Shown piece by piece: positions 8,335 through 16,793 of a DNA stretch of 64,000 bases. A program made the translations under genes and the position numbers. Origin of the DNA: Streptomyces sp. P3 (lineage in GTDB: Bacteria; Actinomycetota; Actinomycetes; Streptomycetales; Streptomycetaceae); NCBI RefSeq assembly GCF_003032475.1, contig NZ_CP028369.1:7192001-7256000 (forward strand), given 5' to 3'. The notes below the pieces were generated by a model. That model made no database searches, was not told the DNA's origin, and saw only the letters and a program-made list of their open reading frames with translations. Positions within the stretch are counted from its first letter, which is position 1. The number at the start of each line of letters is the position of its first letter.

Positions 8335-9657
8335 GTGGGTTCACAGAACGAAATCATCGCCAGGCGGTACCGCCTCGTGCGCCGGCTTGGTGGCGGCGCG
8401 ATGGGCGAGGTGAGCCTGGCGTACGACCTGAGCCTTGGCCGGCAGGTCGCCGTCAAGCAGCTCCACGCGCACAACGTCGAACGAGAAGAGGGGCGTTACG
8501 CGGATCGCCTGGAGCGTGAGGCCAAGGCGACCACCGGGCTCAGCCGCTGCCGGCACTTCCCCCAGGTGTACGACTTCGGATACCACGCCGACGAGCCCTA
8601 TCTCGTCATGGAGTACATCGAGGGACCCACCCTGGCGGAGCTGGCGGCCAACCATCACCCCTTGTCCTTCTCCACGATCACGGCGATCCTGGCTCAACTC
8701 GCCACCGCGCTGTCCTGTTTGCACGACGCCGAATTCGTCCACCGCGACCTCAAGCCGACCAACGTCATGATCGCGTCAGGCGGCGTCATCAAGGTGGTGG
8801 ACCTCGGCATCGTCGCCGTCTCCGACCCCCACGCGACGCGACTGACGGCCACCGGCCAGGTGCCGGGCACCGCGGCGTACATGGCCCCTGAGCAGGCCGC
8901 CGACGGTCTCGCCGAGCCCCGCAGTGACCTCTACTCCACGGGCTGCCTCGTATTTGAACTCGTCACGGGAGAACTCCTCTTCAACGCGCCGACCGCTCAC
9001 GCGATGGCGCGCGCCCACATTGATCAGGCGCCCCGCAAGACCCGGGACGTGCGCCCCGAAACCCCACCATGGCTGGCCCACATCATCGATCGGCTGCTGC
9101 ACAAGGACCCGGAACTGCGCTTCCCCGACGCGCGAGCCCTGTACGGGGCTTGCCACCCGCATCTGGACGACCTCAGGGGAACGGGTGGCCCCCGGCTCGG
9201 CCGCTTCGATCCGGCCCTGCTCTGGCGTGCCCCGTGCTCACCACCGCCCCCGCCGCAACCGTCAACGCCGCCTCCGCGGCGCTCTCCCGGTACCCGGATG
9301 GATGCCTTGGCCCGCAGCCGGACGCGGCGAACCGACCTGAGACGGGACGACTTGGCCCAGGTTCGCGCCGACGCTGCCGCACAGGCGGCCAATGGTGATC
9401 TGCGAGGCGCCGTCCAGCGCATCGAGGAGTGCCTGGCATCGGCCGTCGGCCACTTCGGTCGCATCGAGAAGGGTGTGGTCCGCTTGGGCATCGACCACGC
9501 CGGCCTGCTGTGTGAACAGGGGTTGTCGAAGCAGGCGCACGCCGCTTACGTCGACGTGCGCCCCGACGCCGTCCTCGCATTCGGAGAGGAGAGTCCAGAA
9601 GTGCGCGAGATCGACGAAGGCATCGAGGGATGCGAGGAGGACGGAACGTGGAACTGA
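8335..9657 (+). CDS. Hanks-type serine/threonine protein kinase with C-terminal TPR-like region
   Basis: This 440-residue cytosolic kinase phosphorylates Ser/Thr on an unknown target. Visible motifs are the glycine-rich loop (GGGAMGEV, about 19-26), the ATP-binding Lys41 (AVKQL), the catalytic HRDLKPTN with Asp138 and Asn143, DLG instead of DFG at 156-158, and APEQ near 183. The kinase domain ends near residue 275. A Pro-rich linker follows, then an alpha-helical tail (about 320-430) rich in Ala that resembles tetratricopeptide repeats. There is no transmembrane segment or extracellular sensor, unlike PknB-type kinases. It starts at a GTG and is followed after 136 bp by the methylase gene on the same strand. 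It faces the pPIWI-RE operon across a shared promoter region, so a role in triggering or restraining defence is plausible but unproven. Confidence 0.88.
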   Translation: MGSQNEIIARRYRLVRRLGGGAMGEVSLAYDLSLGRQVAVKQLHAHNVEREEGRYADRLEREAKATTGLSRCRHFPQVYDFGYHADEPYLVMEYIEGPTLAELAANHHPLSFSTITAILAQLATALSCLHDAEFVHRDLKPTNVMIASGGVIKVVDLGIVAVSDPHATRLTATGQVPGTAAYMAPEQAADGLAEPRSDLYSTGCLVFELVTGELLFNAPTAHAMARAHIDQAPRKTRDVRPETPPWLAHIIDRLLHKDPELRFPDARALYGACHPHLDDLRGTGGPRLGRFDPALLWRAPCSPPPPPQPSTPPPRRSPGTRMDALARSRTRRTDLRRDDLAQVRADAAAQAANGDLRGAVQRIEECLASAVGHFGRIEKGVVRLGIDHAGLLCEQGLSKQAHAAYVDVRPDAVLAFGEESPEVREIDEGIEGCEEDGTWN

Positions 9658-9793
9658 TCCGTGCCTCGATGCACTGCACGCGGTTCCGAGCGCGGTGCCG
9701 TCATCGACGCGTGAAGAACATACACGCACGGTAGAACGAAGGTACGCTTCACGCTCTGTCTGCAGAAACAGGGTAGGACGCAGGGAGCATGGC

Positions 9794-11899
9794 GTGACAG
9801 AAGAACCGACCACCGTGACGGCCACGGGCATCGCCAGGATCGCAGGTGTCGGCCGGGCCGCAGTGAGTAACTGGCGCCGACGCCACCAGGATTTCCCTCG
9901 GCCGATCGCCGGCACAGCCGCGAGCCCCGCCTTCGACCTGGACGAGGTTGAGCTATGGCTCGACCAGCAGGGCAAGCTCCGCACTGTCGGCCCGCTCGAC
10001 CGACTCCAGCAGCGTCTGGAAGCGCTCGGGACGGCCGGGCAGTCCGCAGAGGCCCTCGTCCTGGTCGGCCTGACACTCCTGACGGCGCCTGCCGAAGTGC
10101 CCACCCCTCGCCAACTTGCCGACGCCGTGCGTCTGCTGACTTCACCCCGTCACGCCGACGTGCTCTTGACGGACCTCCCGGTCGCATGGTCACCAACGCA
10201 CCGAGAGATCCTCGAGGTCTCGTGCTCGTTGAGCGACCAAGAGGACCGTGTTGGAATTCTGGAGCACCTTCACGCGCAATACGTGACAGCCCGAGGCGCG
10301 GCCGGCCTCACCGATACGCCCGTGCCTGTCGTCAGCCTGATGCTGGATCTCGTCGGCCCCGCCGCCTCTGTCCTCGACGTCGCCTGCGGCACCGGCACAT
10401 TCTTGCGCGCCGCCTTCGACAGGGTGAACGCGGCAGGCGGCACGCCACAGCTTCTGGGGCTGGACGCCCGTCCCGAACACGTGCGCATCGCGCTGCTGCG
10501 CCTGCTGGTCTTGCGGCAGCAGGCCAGGGCCGCTTCGGGCACCGGCGACGAACTGTGCCTGCGCGTCGGCGATCCGCTCCTTGAGGGCGCCTTCCCCGTC
10601 GACCACGTCGATGCCGTCGTCGGCAGTCCTCCCCACAGTCCCCGCGACTGGGGCCACGACCGCCTCGCCTTCGATCCCCGGTGGGCCTATGGAGGTCTGC
10701 CCCCGCGTACCGAACCCGAACTTGCTTGGGTACAACACGTGTTGGCTCAGCTGAAGCCCGGCGGGAGGGCCGCCTTGCTCCTGCCGCCCGCAGTGGCTGC
10801 GCGTCCCGCGGGACGCCGCATCCGCAGCGAATTGGTCCGGCGCGGCGCCCTGCAGGCAGTCGTCGGGCTCCCCCCGACGGCGACCGTCGGCAGCGGCAAC
10901 GGCGTGCATGTATGGCTTCTCCAACGTCCGTACGAGGACAGCACCCCACCTACAGGTGTGCTGTTCGTCAACGGCGACGACGTGCCTCTGGATGCGAACG
11001 TGCGCCCGAAGGTCCGTCTCGAGGCGCTGCGCCGCCACATCGCTCCGTTGTGGGACCGCTACCGTAAGGGACACGGACCCTTGGCCACGGATGCAGACTT
11101 CGCCCGGGATGTGCCGCTGGCCGAGCTGCTCGACGAGGACGTTGACTTCACCCCCCGGCATCGCGTGCCGAACCCGGACTCCATTCCGTGCCCGCCCGAC
11201 GACCTGCTCAAGATGCCAGCGGTCGTGAAGGCTCAACTCAATTCCCTCCGAAATACGTTGCCAGAATTTGCCCCCGCCCAGGCGCCTACGGCGTCTGGCG
11301 GTCCCACTGCGACGCTGGGCGAACTCTCTCGGACCGGGGCGCTGAGCCTGCACCGCCATGCGGCCCGCGCCGCACACCGCGATGCCCCCGACCCTGATCG
11401 GCACGAACCAGCGCTGACGAGCCAGGACGTCATCGCCGGCCGACCCGCCAGCGGTTCAGTTCCCGTCAGCCCCGACGACGACCCGGCGGCCCGGGTACGG
11501 GCCCACGACATCCTCATCCCAGCAATCGCCCAAACCTTGGTCGCCCGGGTCGCGACGGATGAGCAGATCGGAGCCCGGCTGGGGCCGGGCGTGCACGCCG
11601 TGCGCGTGGATCTGGACTTCCTCGACCCGTGGTTCGCGGCCGGCGCTCTCACACGCTCCGAGAACGCCACGAAGGCAGCCCGAACGTCCACCGGAACAAG
11701 CGGAGCCCTCCGCATCGATGTGAAACGGCTGCGTCTGCCCGTGTTGGCAATCGAGGAACAACGACGCCGGAGCGAAACCCTGCGTCGTCTTACCGAGTGG
11801 GATGCGGCGTTGTCCCGGCTTGCCGAGGCAGGACATGAAGCCGTTCGGGCCCTGACCAGCGCCCTGGTTGACGGGGCGCTCGACGCGTTGGACAAATGA
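9794..11899 (+). CDS. N6-adenine DNA methyltransferase with N-terminal HTH and HsdS-like C-terminal region
   Basis: This 701-residue protein joins three parts. Residues 1-60 look like a MerR/AlpA-type helix-turn-helix (GIARIAGVGRAAVSNWRR, then FDLDEVELWL). Residues 140-430 are a gamma-class amino-methyltransferase with motif I (VLDVACGTGTF, 193-203) and motif IV written SPPH (278-281). SPPH is a permitted but uncommon form of (N/D/S)PP(Y/F/W/H). The last 300 residues resemble type I specificity subunits (HDILIP, LPVLAIEEQRRR and a terminal helix). It probably recognises and methylates its own site. GTG 9794 is chosen because AGGGAG lies just upstream; a longer frame upstream overlaps the kinase gene and is not protein-like. 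It may protect self DNA from the neighbouring nucleases. Confidence 0.84.
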   Translation: MTEEPTTVTATGIARIAGVGRAAVSNWRRRHQDFPRPIAGTAASPAFDLDEVELWLDQQGKLRTVGPLDRLQQRLEALGTAGQSAEALVLVGLTLLTAPAEVPTPRQLADAVRLLTSPRHADVLLTDLPVAWSPTHREILEVSCSLSDQEDRVGILEHLHAQYVTARGAAGLTDTPVPVVSLMLDLVGPAASVLDVACGTGTFLRAAFDRVNAAGGTPQLLGLDARPEHVRIALLRLLVLRQQARAASGTGDELCLRVGDPLLEGAFPVDHVDAVVGSPPHSPRDWGHDRLAFDPRWAYGGLPPRTEPELAWVQHVLAQLKPGGRAALLLPPAVAARPAGRRIRSELVRRGALQAVVGLPPTATVGSGNGVHVWLLQRPYEDSTPPTGVLFVNGDDVPLDANVRPKVRLEALRRHIAPLWDRYRKGHGPLATDADFARDVPLAELLDEDVDFTPRHRVPNPDSIPCPPDDLLKMPAVVKAQLNSLRNTLPEFAPAQAPTASGGPTATLGELSRTGALSLHRHAARAAHRDAPDPDRHEPALTSQDVIAGRPASGSVPVSPDDDPAARVRAHDILIPAIAQTLVARVATDEQIGARLGPGVHAVRVDLDFLDPWFAAGALTRSENATKAARTSTGTSGALRIDVKRLRLPVLAIEEQRRRSETLRRLTEWDAALSRLAEAGHEAVRALTSALVDGALDALDK

Positions 11900-12164
11900 A
11901 TCGGACGCAGTAGCCGTGAAGAACGGATCCGGGAAGCCGTTCCTCGCCTCACCGGCGGGCACGTCCGCACGGCATCGGCCTGATCCAGCCAGGGCTCGAG
12001 TCCGGCGTTCTTGATCCGGGGCACTGGCAGACCACGACGGCGAGCGAGGGATTCGAGCGCCGACAAGGGGCGGGGATCGGCAAAACGCCGACGATCTCCG
12101 CTCGTGCCGGTAGACGTACGCGCAGTTTGGCAGAGTGCCCGTCGCGCGGGTCTGCTCGTCGCCT

Positions 12165-12356
12165 TCACTCCAATGTGCATGCCTGTTCGATGTCGTTTTC
12201 TGGCGTGTTCGCTGCATCCACGGGGGCTAGGAGAGGCGGCGGGCCCTGCCAGGTGGCTCCCTGTGCGAGGAGGCGCACCCCACTCTCGACTGCAGCGTCG
12301 CGAATTCGTTGACGGGCGGCGAGTTCGATGGAACGAGTCGTGAGTCTTGCCGGCAT
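12165..12356 (-). CDS. Possible small hypothetical protein (63 aa)
   Basis: An ATG frame encodes 63 residues with ordinary codon use and a helical first half (SIELAARQRIRDAAVESG). It has no Shine-Dalgarno sequence and no family I recognise. It could be the remnant of a larger gene. Kept only because other frames in this gap look worse. Confidence 0.22.
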   Translation of the reverse strand: MPARLTTRSIELAARQRIRDAAVESGVRLLAQGATWQGPPPLLAPVDAANTPENDIEQACTLE

Positions 12357-12472
12357 TCAGCTGAGGAACGGCTGGGTAGTGGTACTAACGACGCGCTGGC
12401 GACCGCGTCGGCTGGCTTACGGATGATCGTCGAGCGTTGCAAGCGACTTGTGCCGGAAAATCCGAACTGGAA

Positions 12473-12501
12473 GCGCCAGGTGCTTAGAAGGCGCCTGGCG
12501 C
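12473..12501. repeat. Stem-loop with perfect 8-bp arms
   Basis: GCGCCAGG (12473-12480) pairs with CCTGGCGC (12494-12501) across a 13-base loop. A second, smaller hairpin follows (GCAGGT 12511-12516 with ACCTGC 12523-12528). It lies 570 bp past the methylase stop, so it is not an obvious terminator for that gene. Confidence 0.45.
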
Positions 12502-12543
12502 ATCTCGTCGGCAGGTGCGTTGACCTGCCACTTTCTTCCTCAC

Positions 12544-12600
12544 TGACACGCTGTCAGGGGTTTTGTGGGACGTATGTGGGACGAGGGCACCTCTGGGACG
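12544..12600. repeat. Palindrome followed by GGGACG direct repeats
   Basis: TGACA and TGTCA flank CGC at 12544-12556. Two copies of TGTGGGACG follow at 12564 and 12575, and a partial copy (CTGGGACG) at 12593. Short repeats next to a palindrome can be recombinase or regulator sites. They lie 130 bp upstream of the NucS-like gene, at the edge of the mobile region. Confidence 0.35.
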
Positions 12601-12731
12601 GATGGGATGCAGGGGTTCCCGACTGGGCCAGGTGGTCACCGTCTCAGATCTCCTCACCTGTTCGGTGCGCCCGCGCGGAAATAGATCTACCCCTCTCCTG
12701 CGTTCTCGATCTTTGAGCCGAGGAGGGGAAG

Positions 12732-12980
12732 GTGTCGGGCCTGAAGCTGTTCCACACGACGAATGGCGGCGTGACGGAGGTCGCGCCGCGTCTTGCCGAG
12801 GTCGAGGCGGATGTGCAGGGCCTCGTCGAGGCGCACATGGAGACGATGCTGGGGGTATGGTTCCTGGCGAGCGAGTACGTCATCGACTGTGCTGACGGCG
12901 GCCGGATCGATTCGCTGGGGCTCGATGAGAACGGGGCGCCGGTGGTCGTGGAGTTCAAGCGCGGTACCGCGGCCGGCGTG
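12732..12980 (+). pseudogene. NucS-like (DUF5655-type) nuclease gene, 5' fragment
   Basis: This is the first 83 codons of a protein that continues at 16794. It has a GTG start with a strong GAGGAGGGG upstream. The fragment carries the PD-(D/E)XK core seen in NucS-like proteins: Asp in GGRIDSLGLDENG and E-x-K in VVVEFKRGT. After VVVEFKRGTAAGV the frame enters foreign sequence and stops at 13019. The expected continuation (INQGLYYMAWLM) is found 3.8 kb away in the same orientation, so the gene was cut by an insertion. The truncated product would keep the catalytic residues but lose the rest of the fold. Confidence 0.85.
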
Positions 12981-13027
12981 TTCTCTGAACTTGCAGTCGG
13001 TGTCCGGGTATTGGCGTGAAGCCGTGA

Positions 13028-15511
13028 CTACCTTCGTCCCTCTGGCTTGTGTTGGTGTGGGACGGTGGGGGCGGTGATCGTGGGAATGCCGAGGTCGACG
13101 ATGCTCCGGTTGGCGGGGCGCTGGTCGAGTTGGGCGAGTTTTCCCTCCGCTCCGGTAAGGCTCACCTGGAGCCCTTCCACCTCGCCGAGCCATCCTTCGC
13201 GTTCGGCCTCGGCGATGCGGGCGAGGAGGTTGTCTCGGATTTCGACGAGCCGGTCACGTTGGGCGGGGTCGGGCCAGAGCATCGGGCAGCGGACGCAGGC
13301 GTGTTCGTGGATGCAGGGGGTGCCGAACGCGCGACCGCAGGCGCCGATGGAGACTTTGCGCCGCTCGAAGTGGCCGAGGAATTCATGCCATTCATCATCG
13401 GTGGGGACGCGGTATTCCTCGCTGGGACGGAGAGATCGGCGGCGGGCGAGGAAGGCCATGTGCGCCTGAATGGCCTCTTCGGGATAGACGGCCTTGTAGC
13501 CGAGGGTGACGTTGATGTCCTGGTGGCCTGCAATGACCTGGGCGATGTGTGGCGGCAGTCCGTTGAGGATGGCGTCGGTGATGAACAGTCGGCGGAAGTC
13601 GTGCGGTGTGTAGCGCAGTGGCTCGCCGGTGGCATCGGTCAGACCCGTCGCGATGAGGGCCTGGTCCAGCATCGTGCGGACGGTTTCGTCGGTGAATGCG
13701 CGGTCCTCGCCGGAGATGCGTCGTTGGAACAGCAACGGGGCTGGTGCCTGCCACTCGCATTCGCGGCGGTCCCAAGAACGGACCAGAGGAACGGCGCCGG
13801 TGGTGTCCCGGGCTCGGCAGATAGTCGCGCTCAGGACGTCGGCGAGCTCGGGGCTGACCAGCAGCAGCCGCTCGGTATCGGTCTTGGACGGCACGATCTG
13901 CAGGAGGGGGACGAGTTCACCGGTGGTGGGCAGCCGGTATTGGACCAGGCTGTGATGGCTCAGTTCCAGTAGTTCTTCGATGCGGATGCCGGTGGCTCGC
14001 AGGACCTCGACGGCGGCCCAGGTCCAGAAGGCCCGCTCGTCCTCAAGCCCCAGATCGCGGCGTTTGCCGGTCTCCGGATCCTCGGCCCAGATCCGGCCGG
14101 CCGTTCCGTGCGGAACCACCGCGCGTACGAGTTGTTGACCGGCTGCGGTGAACACCTTGCCAGGGCGGGTGTGTCGGGCGGCTTCCAGTACCGCGGCCGC
14201 GTCCCTGCGACGCTGGTCGACCGAGCGGACGAGGATGGGCAGGACCGGCAGACGCTCGCGGGTGCGGGCGTCCATCCTGGCCTTGCGTCGTCGTTGGTGC
14301 TTGCGGTTCTCCAGCTCGTCAGCCCGCACGGGGCTCGGTGCCACCCACGGGCCCCACCGACCGGGGTCTTCCAATGCCCACTGGGCGATATCGAGGTAGA
14401 AGGCCCGCACCTGGGTGAGCGTGTCGCGGTGATTGAGCCTCTCGACCTTGGTGCTCGTGCGTCGGCCGTCCGGGGCGGTGACGGTCTTGTCCTTGGTGCG
14501 ATTCCTCTGCTTCCACTGCGCGATGACGTCCGGGGCGAGGCGGAGGCTGGCGGCGCCGGGATGGTGGTGCTCGATGTCCTGCCAGAAACACTTGCCGAGG
14601 TGGTAGGAGAGGGACTTCAGGCTGCTGTAGTCCAGCGCGGGCTGGCGTTCCCGCAGGTAGTCCACCAGCAGATCCCTGACGGGGCGGCAGATCAGTCCGT
14701 AGCGGTCGATCAGCTCCTCTGGGGTGCGCTGTCCCAGGTTGCGGACCGCGCGCAGATTCGGCGGGGCGTCTTCTCCGAGGGCTCCGAACTGGTGCAGCAG
14801 GCGGTAGAACACCTCGGTCCCCGCCATCGCCCGCTTGAGCACCACGGCTTGGGTGTCGAGGAGTTCCAGGACGTCGCCGATGGTGATGTCGGCCAGCGTG
14901 CCGCCCTTCGCCGCGAGGATGAGGGCGCTGCGGCAGAGCGTCGTGCTGACGGCGCCCGGCCGCACGCCCTGGGCTTGAGATCCCAGCTCCCGCAGGCGCT
15001 CGAATCCGCGGGGATCACGGCTGTGTGCCATGGAGCGGACCAGCACTCCTTGACGGCTGGCCCCGGCGGCCAGCCAGTCCACCGACGGCCGCAGCAGCTC
15101 AGCACTGATCACCGTGGTCAGGGCCCGGCCCACCACCGGCATGCGCCAGGCCGCCTTCAGGCCGCGCTCGTGAAGCCACTGCTTGATCACCGGCCGCCAG
15201 GCGGCGCCGACCTGTTCGATGCCGCTGGCCTGCCACCGTTCCTGCCAGGTCTGTCCGGGCTGGTCCTCCAGCCAGTCCAGCACCATGACGATGCCGTGCT
15301 TGTGGTGCAGTTCGCTGCCGGCGTTCTTCAGCGTGTAGGGCGGACGGGCCAGCAATCGGGCCGCCTCGACGCGCGAGCGCTCGGTGCCCGGCCAGCTCTC
15401 GGGAACGGTCCGGGCGGGGAAGCGCTGCTGGGCGGCCAGTGCGCGGTTGCGCCCAGGGGTGACTCCGGGTGCCGGTTCGTGGTCGGCGCGTGCCGACAAA
15501 GTGGTGGTCAT
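13028..15511 (-). CDS. Large tyrosine recombinase (TnpB-like integrase)
   Basis: This 827-residue DNA breaking-rejoining enzyme is expected to work with the smaller recombinase encoded just upstream. The catalytic domain lies in the C-terminal half. The first Arg is in ATGIRIEELLEL, then comes HDFRRLF (His-x-x-Arg), then AGHQDINVTLGYKAVY with the His and the likely nucleophilic Tyr. After the catalytic part a Cys/His cluster (CGRAFGTPCIHEHACVRC) probably binds zinc. Positively charged stretches in the N-terminal half (RKHQRRRKARMDARTRER) suit DNA binding. The ATG at 15511 overlaps the stop of the upstream recombinase as ATGA. The length is well above phage integrases and near TnpB of Tn554-type elements. 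Confidence 0.87.
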   Translation of the reverse strand: MTTTLSARADHEPAPGVTPGRNRALAAQQRFPARTVPESWPGTERSRVEAARLLARPPYTLKNAGSELHHKHGIVMVLDWLEDQPGQTWQERWQASGIEQVGAAWRPVIKQWLHERGLKAAWRMPVVGRALTTVISAELLRPSVDWLAAGASRQGVLVRSMAHSRDPRGFERLRELGSQAQGVRPGAVSTTLCRSALILAAKGGTLADITIGDVLELLDTQAVVLKRAMAGTEVFYRLLHQFGALGEDAPPNLRAVRNLGQRTPEELIDRYGLICRPVRDLLVDYLRERQPALDYSSLKSLSYHLGKCFWQDIEHHHPGAASLRLAPDVIAQWKQRNRTKDKTVTAPDGRRTSTKVERLNHRDTLTQVRAFYLDIAQWALEDPGRWGPWVAPSPVRADELENRKHQRRRKARMDARTRERLPVLPILVRSVDQRRRDAAAVLEAARHTRPGKVFTAAGQQLVRAVVPHGTAGRIWAEDPETGKRRDLGLEDERAFWTWAAVEVLRATGIRIEELLELSHHSLVQYRLPTTGELVPLLQIVPSKTDTERLLLVSPELADVLSATICRARDTTGAVPLVRSWDRRECEWQAPAPLLFQRRISGEDRAFTDETVRTMLDQALIATGLTDATGEPLRYTPHDFRRLFITDAILNGLPPHIAQVIAGHQDINVTLGYKAVYPEEAIQAHMAFLARRRSLRPSEEYRVPTDDEWHEFLGHFERRKVSIGACGRAFGTPCIHEHACVRCPMLWPDPAQRDRLVEIRDNLLARIAEAEREGWLGEVEGLQVSLTGAEGKLAQLDQRPANRSIVDLGIPTITAPTVPHQHKPEGRR

Positions 15512-16719
15512 CGGGCACCGGCTCCGAACAGCACCTCGAGGCTCTCCGGCCGGTAGTCGGCTGCGGGAGGCGGTGCGACGCGGGCGGCTGCCTGCCGCGT
15601 CTGTTCGGCGTGGTGGGCCAGCAATCGCCGGATCACCACCTCCTTGCGGGGCGTGAGATAGAGCTGTGTCGTGGTCAACTGGGCGTGACCGAGGACGAAT
15701 TGGACATCGGTGAGGGGCAGGCTGGGATCCTCGGCCATGCGGTAGGCGGCAGTGTGCCGGAGCGCATGCAGCGTCGCAGAGGTCCCCGCCTTGGCGTTCG
15801 CCCGCTCGAACATGCGGTGAACCGCGTGATAGGTCAGCGGTCTCGACGGTGAGCGCAGGGTCCACCACAGTGGGAGGCGCCGCCCGCGCGGGATCGCATC
15901 GTCCATCTCCACCTGGTAGAGCCGCAGCCAGACGAACGCGTCGGTTGAGGCCGGTAGTTCCTGGACTTCCCGGGTGCCCTTGCGGACCACCGAGATCAGC
16001 TGACGCCCCGGATCCACGCCGGCCTGCCATGTGCTGAGCAGCTCGCTGGCCCGGGCGCCGGTGGAGATGTAGAAGGCGACAAGGGCCCGGTCCCGGTGCG
16101 ACGGGAGCCGGGCGAAGATCTCGTTGAACTCCTCATCAGGGACACTGCGGGGCACTCGCGTGGGCACTCTCGGACGGTAGAGCCCACTACGTTCGTTGCG
16201 GGGCGGGTCCAGCGGGTTGCGATGGGCGTGCGCTCGTCGGCCATGCCGTGATCGGTCCAGTGGGAACGGGTTGAGGACCGGACCGGTGCCGTTGTCGCGG
16301 TGGAAGTCGTAAAAGGTGCGCAGCACTGTCTCGCTGTGCGCTCGCACCGACGGTGCGTACGGCTTCCCGCCCGCAGCCCATCGGCCAGCCTCGCTCGGGC
16401 GCCGCCAGTGCGGACGCCTCGGCTGGCCGGCGATCTGAAGCCAGCGGGAGAAGTCCCTCGCCTCGATCCGACTTGCCCGGTCCCACGACACCTCGACAGC
16501 CCACAAGAAGCGGAACCAGCGCAGCAGATCCATCCCGTAGGAACGGGCCGTCGCCGCCGAACGACCAGCTCCCTGCAGATCCCGCAAGAAGGCGCCAGCT
16601 CCCTCGACCGGTTCCCCGGTCGGGTTGATCAGCAGGTAGGGATCCCACGGATCATCCATGGCCACCAGCTCCCCGACCAGGGGTACGGACAGGGCTGACA
16701 GGTCTCTCGATGCCTCCAT
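15508..16719 (-). CDS. Tyrosine recombinase (TnpA-like integrase)
   Basis: This is a 403-residue site-specific recombinase. An N-terminal SAM-like core-binding domain (about 45-160) precedes the catalytic domain. The catalytic Arg is in STGARASELL, His-x-x-Arg in LHALRHTAAY, and His/Tyr in LGHAQLTTTQLYL. The ATG at 16719 lacks a clear Shine-Dalgarno sequence but matches the protein-like N-terminus. The stop overlaps the start of the larger recombinase, so the two are probably made together. The start is 74 bp from the right end of the element, so its promoter must be at or near the junction with the disrupted nuclease gene. Confidence 0.87.
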   Translation of the reverse strand: MEASRDLSALSVPLVGELVAMDDPWDPYLLINPTGEPVEGAGAFLRDLQGAGRSAATARSYGMDLLRWFRFLWAVEVSWDRASRIEARDFSRWLQIAGQPRRPHWRRPSEAGRWAAGGKPYAPSVRAHSETVLRTFYDFHRDNGTGPVLNPFPLDRSRHGRRAHAHRNPLDPPRNERSGLYRPRVPTRVPRSVPDEEFNEIFARLPSHRDRALVAFYISTGARASELLSTWQAGVDPGRQLISVVRKGTREVQELPASTDAFVWLRLYQVEMDDAIPRGRRLPLWWTLRSPSRPLTYHAVHRMFERANAKAGTSATLHALRHTAAYRMAEDPSLPLTDVQFVLGHAQLTTTQLYLTPRKEVVIRRLLAHHAEQTRQAAARVAPPPAADYRPESLEVLFGAGAR

Positions 16720-16793
16720 GGCCGACTCAACGACGCCCCCACCACAAGGTCACTGACCTGCGGAAACTCCGCCAGTAGTTCAGTCAACAGGTC

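Larger units (their letters stand above)
11900..12731. other. 832-bp region with no convincing gene
   Basis: This gap lies between the methylase and the split NucS-like gene. It holds a possible 63-residue minus-strand frame, two hairpins, a 13-bp palindrome and short direct repeats (listed separately). The longest plus-strand frame (12309-12716) has a composition unlike neighbouring proteins. The interval looks like an old junction between inserted segments. Confidence 0.6.
12981..16793 (-). mobile_element. 3.8-kb element made of two tyrosine recombinase genes, inserted in a nuclease gene
   Basis: The boundaries are inferred from where the NucS-like reading frame is lost and regained. The element contains only two overlapping recombinase genes, leaving about 47 bp at the left and 74 bp at the right. 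Its ends form an imperfect inverted repeat: GTTCTCTGAACT at 12980-12991, and GTTGACTGAACT when 16777-16788 is read on the minus strand (10 of 12 identical). The gene pair resembles TnpA and TnpB of Tn554; no TnpC-like gene or cargo is present. Exact ends may differ by a few bases, because 5 bases (16789-16793) lie outside the right repeat. Confidence 0.78.
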
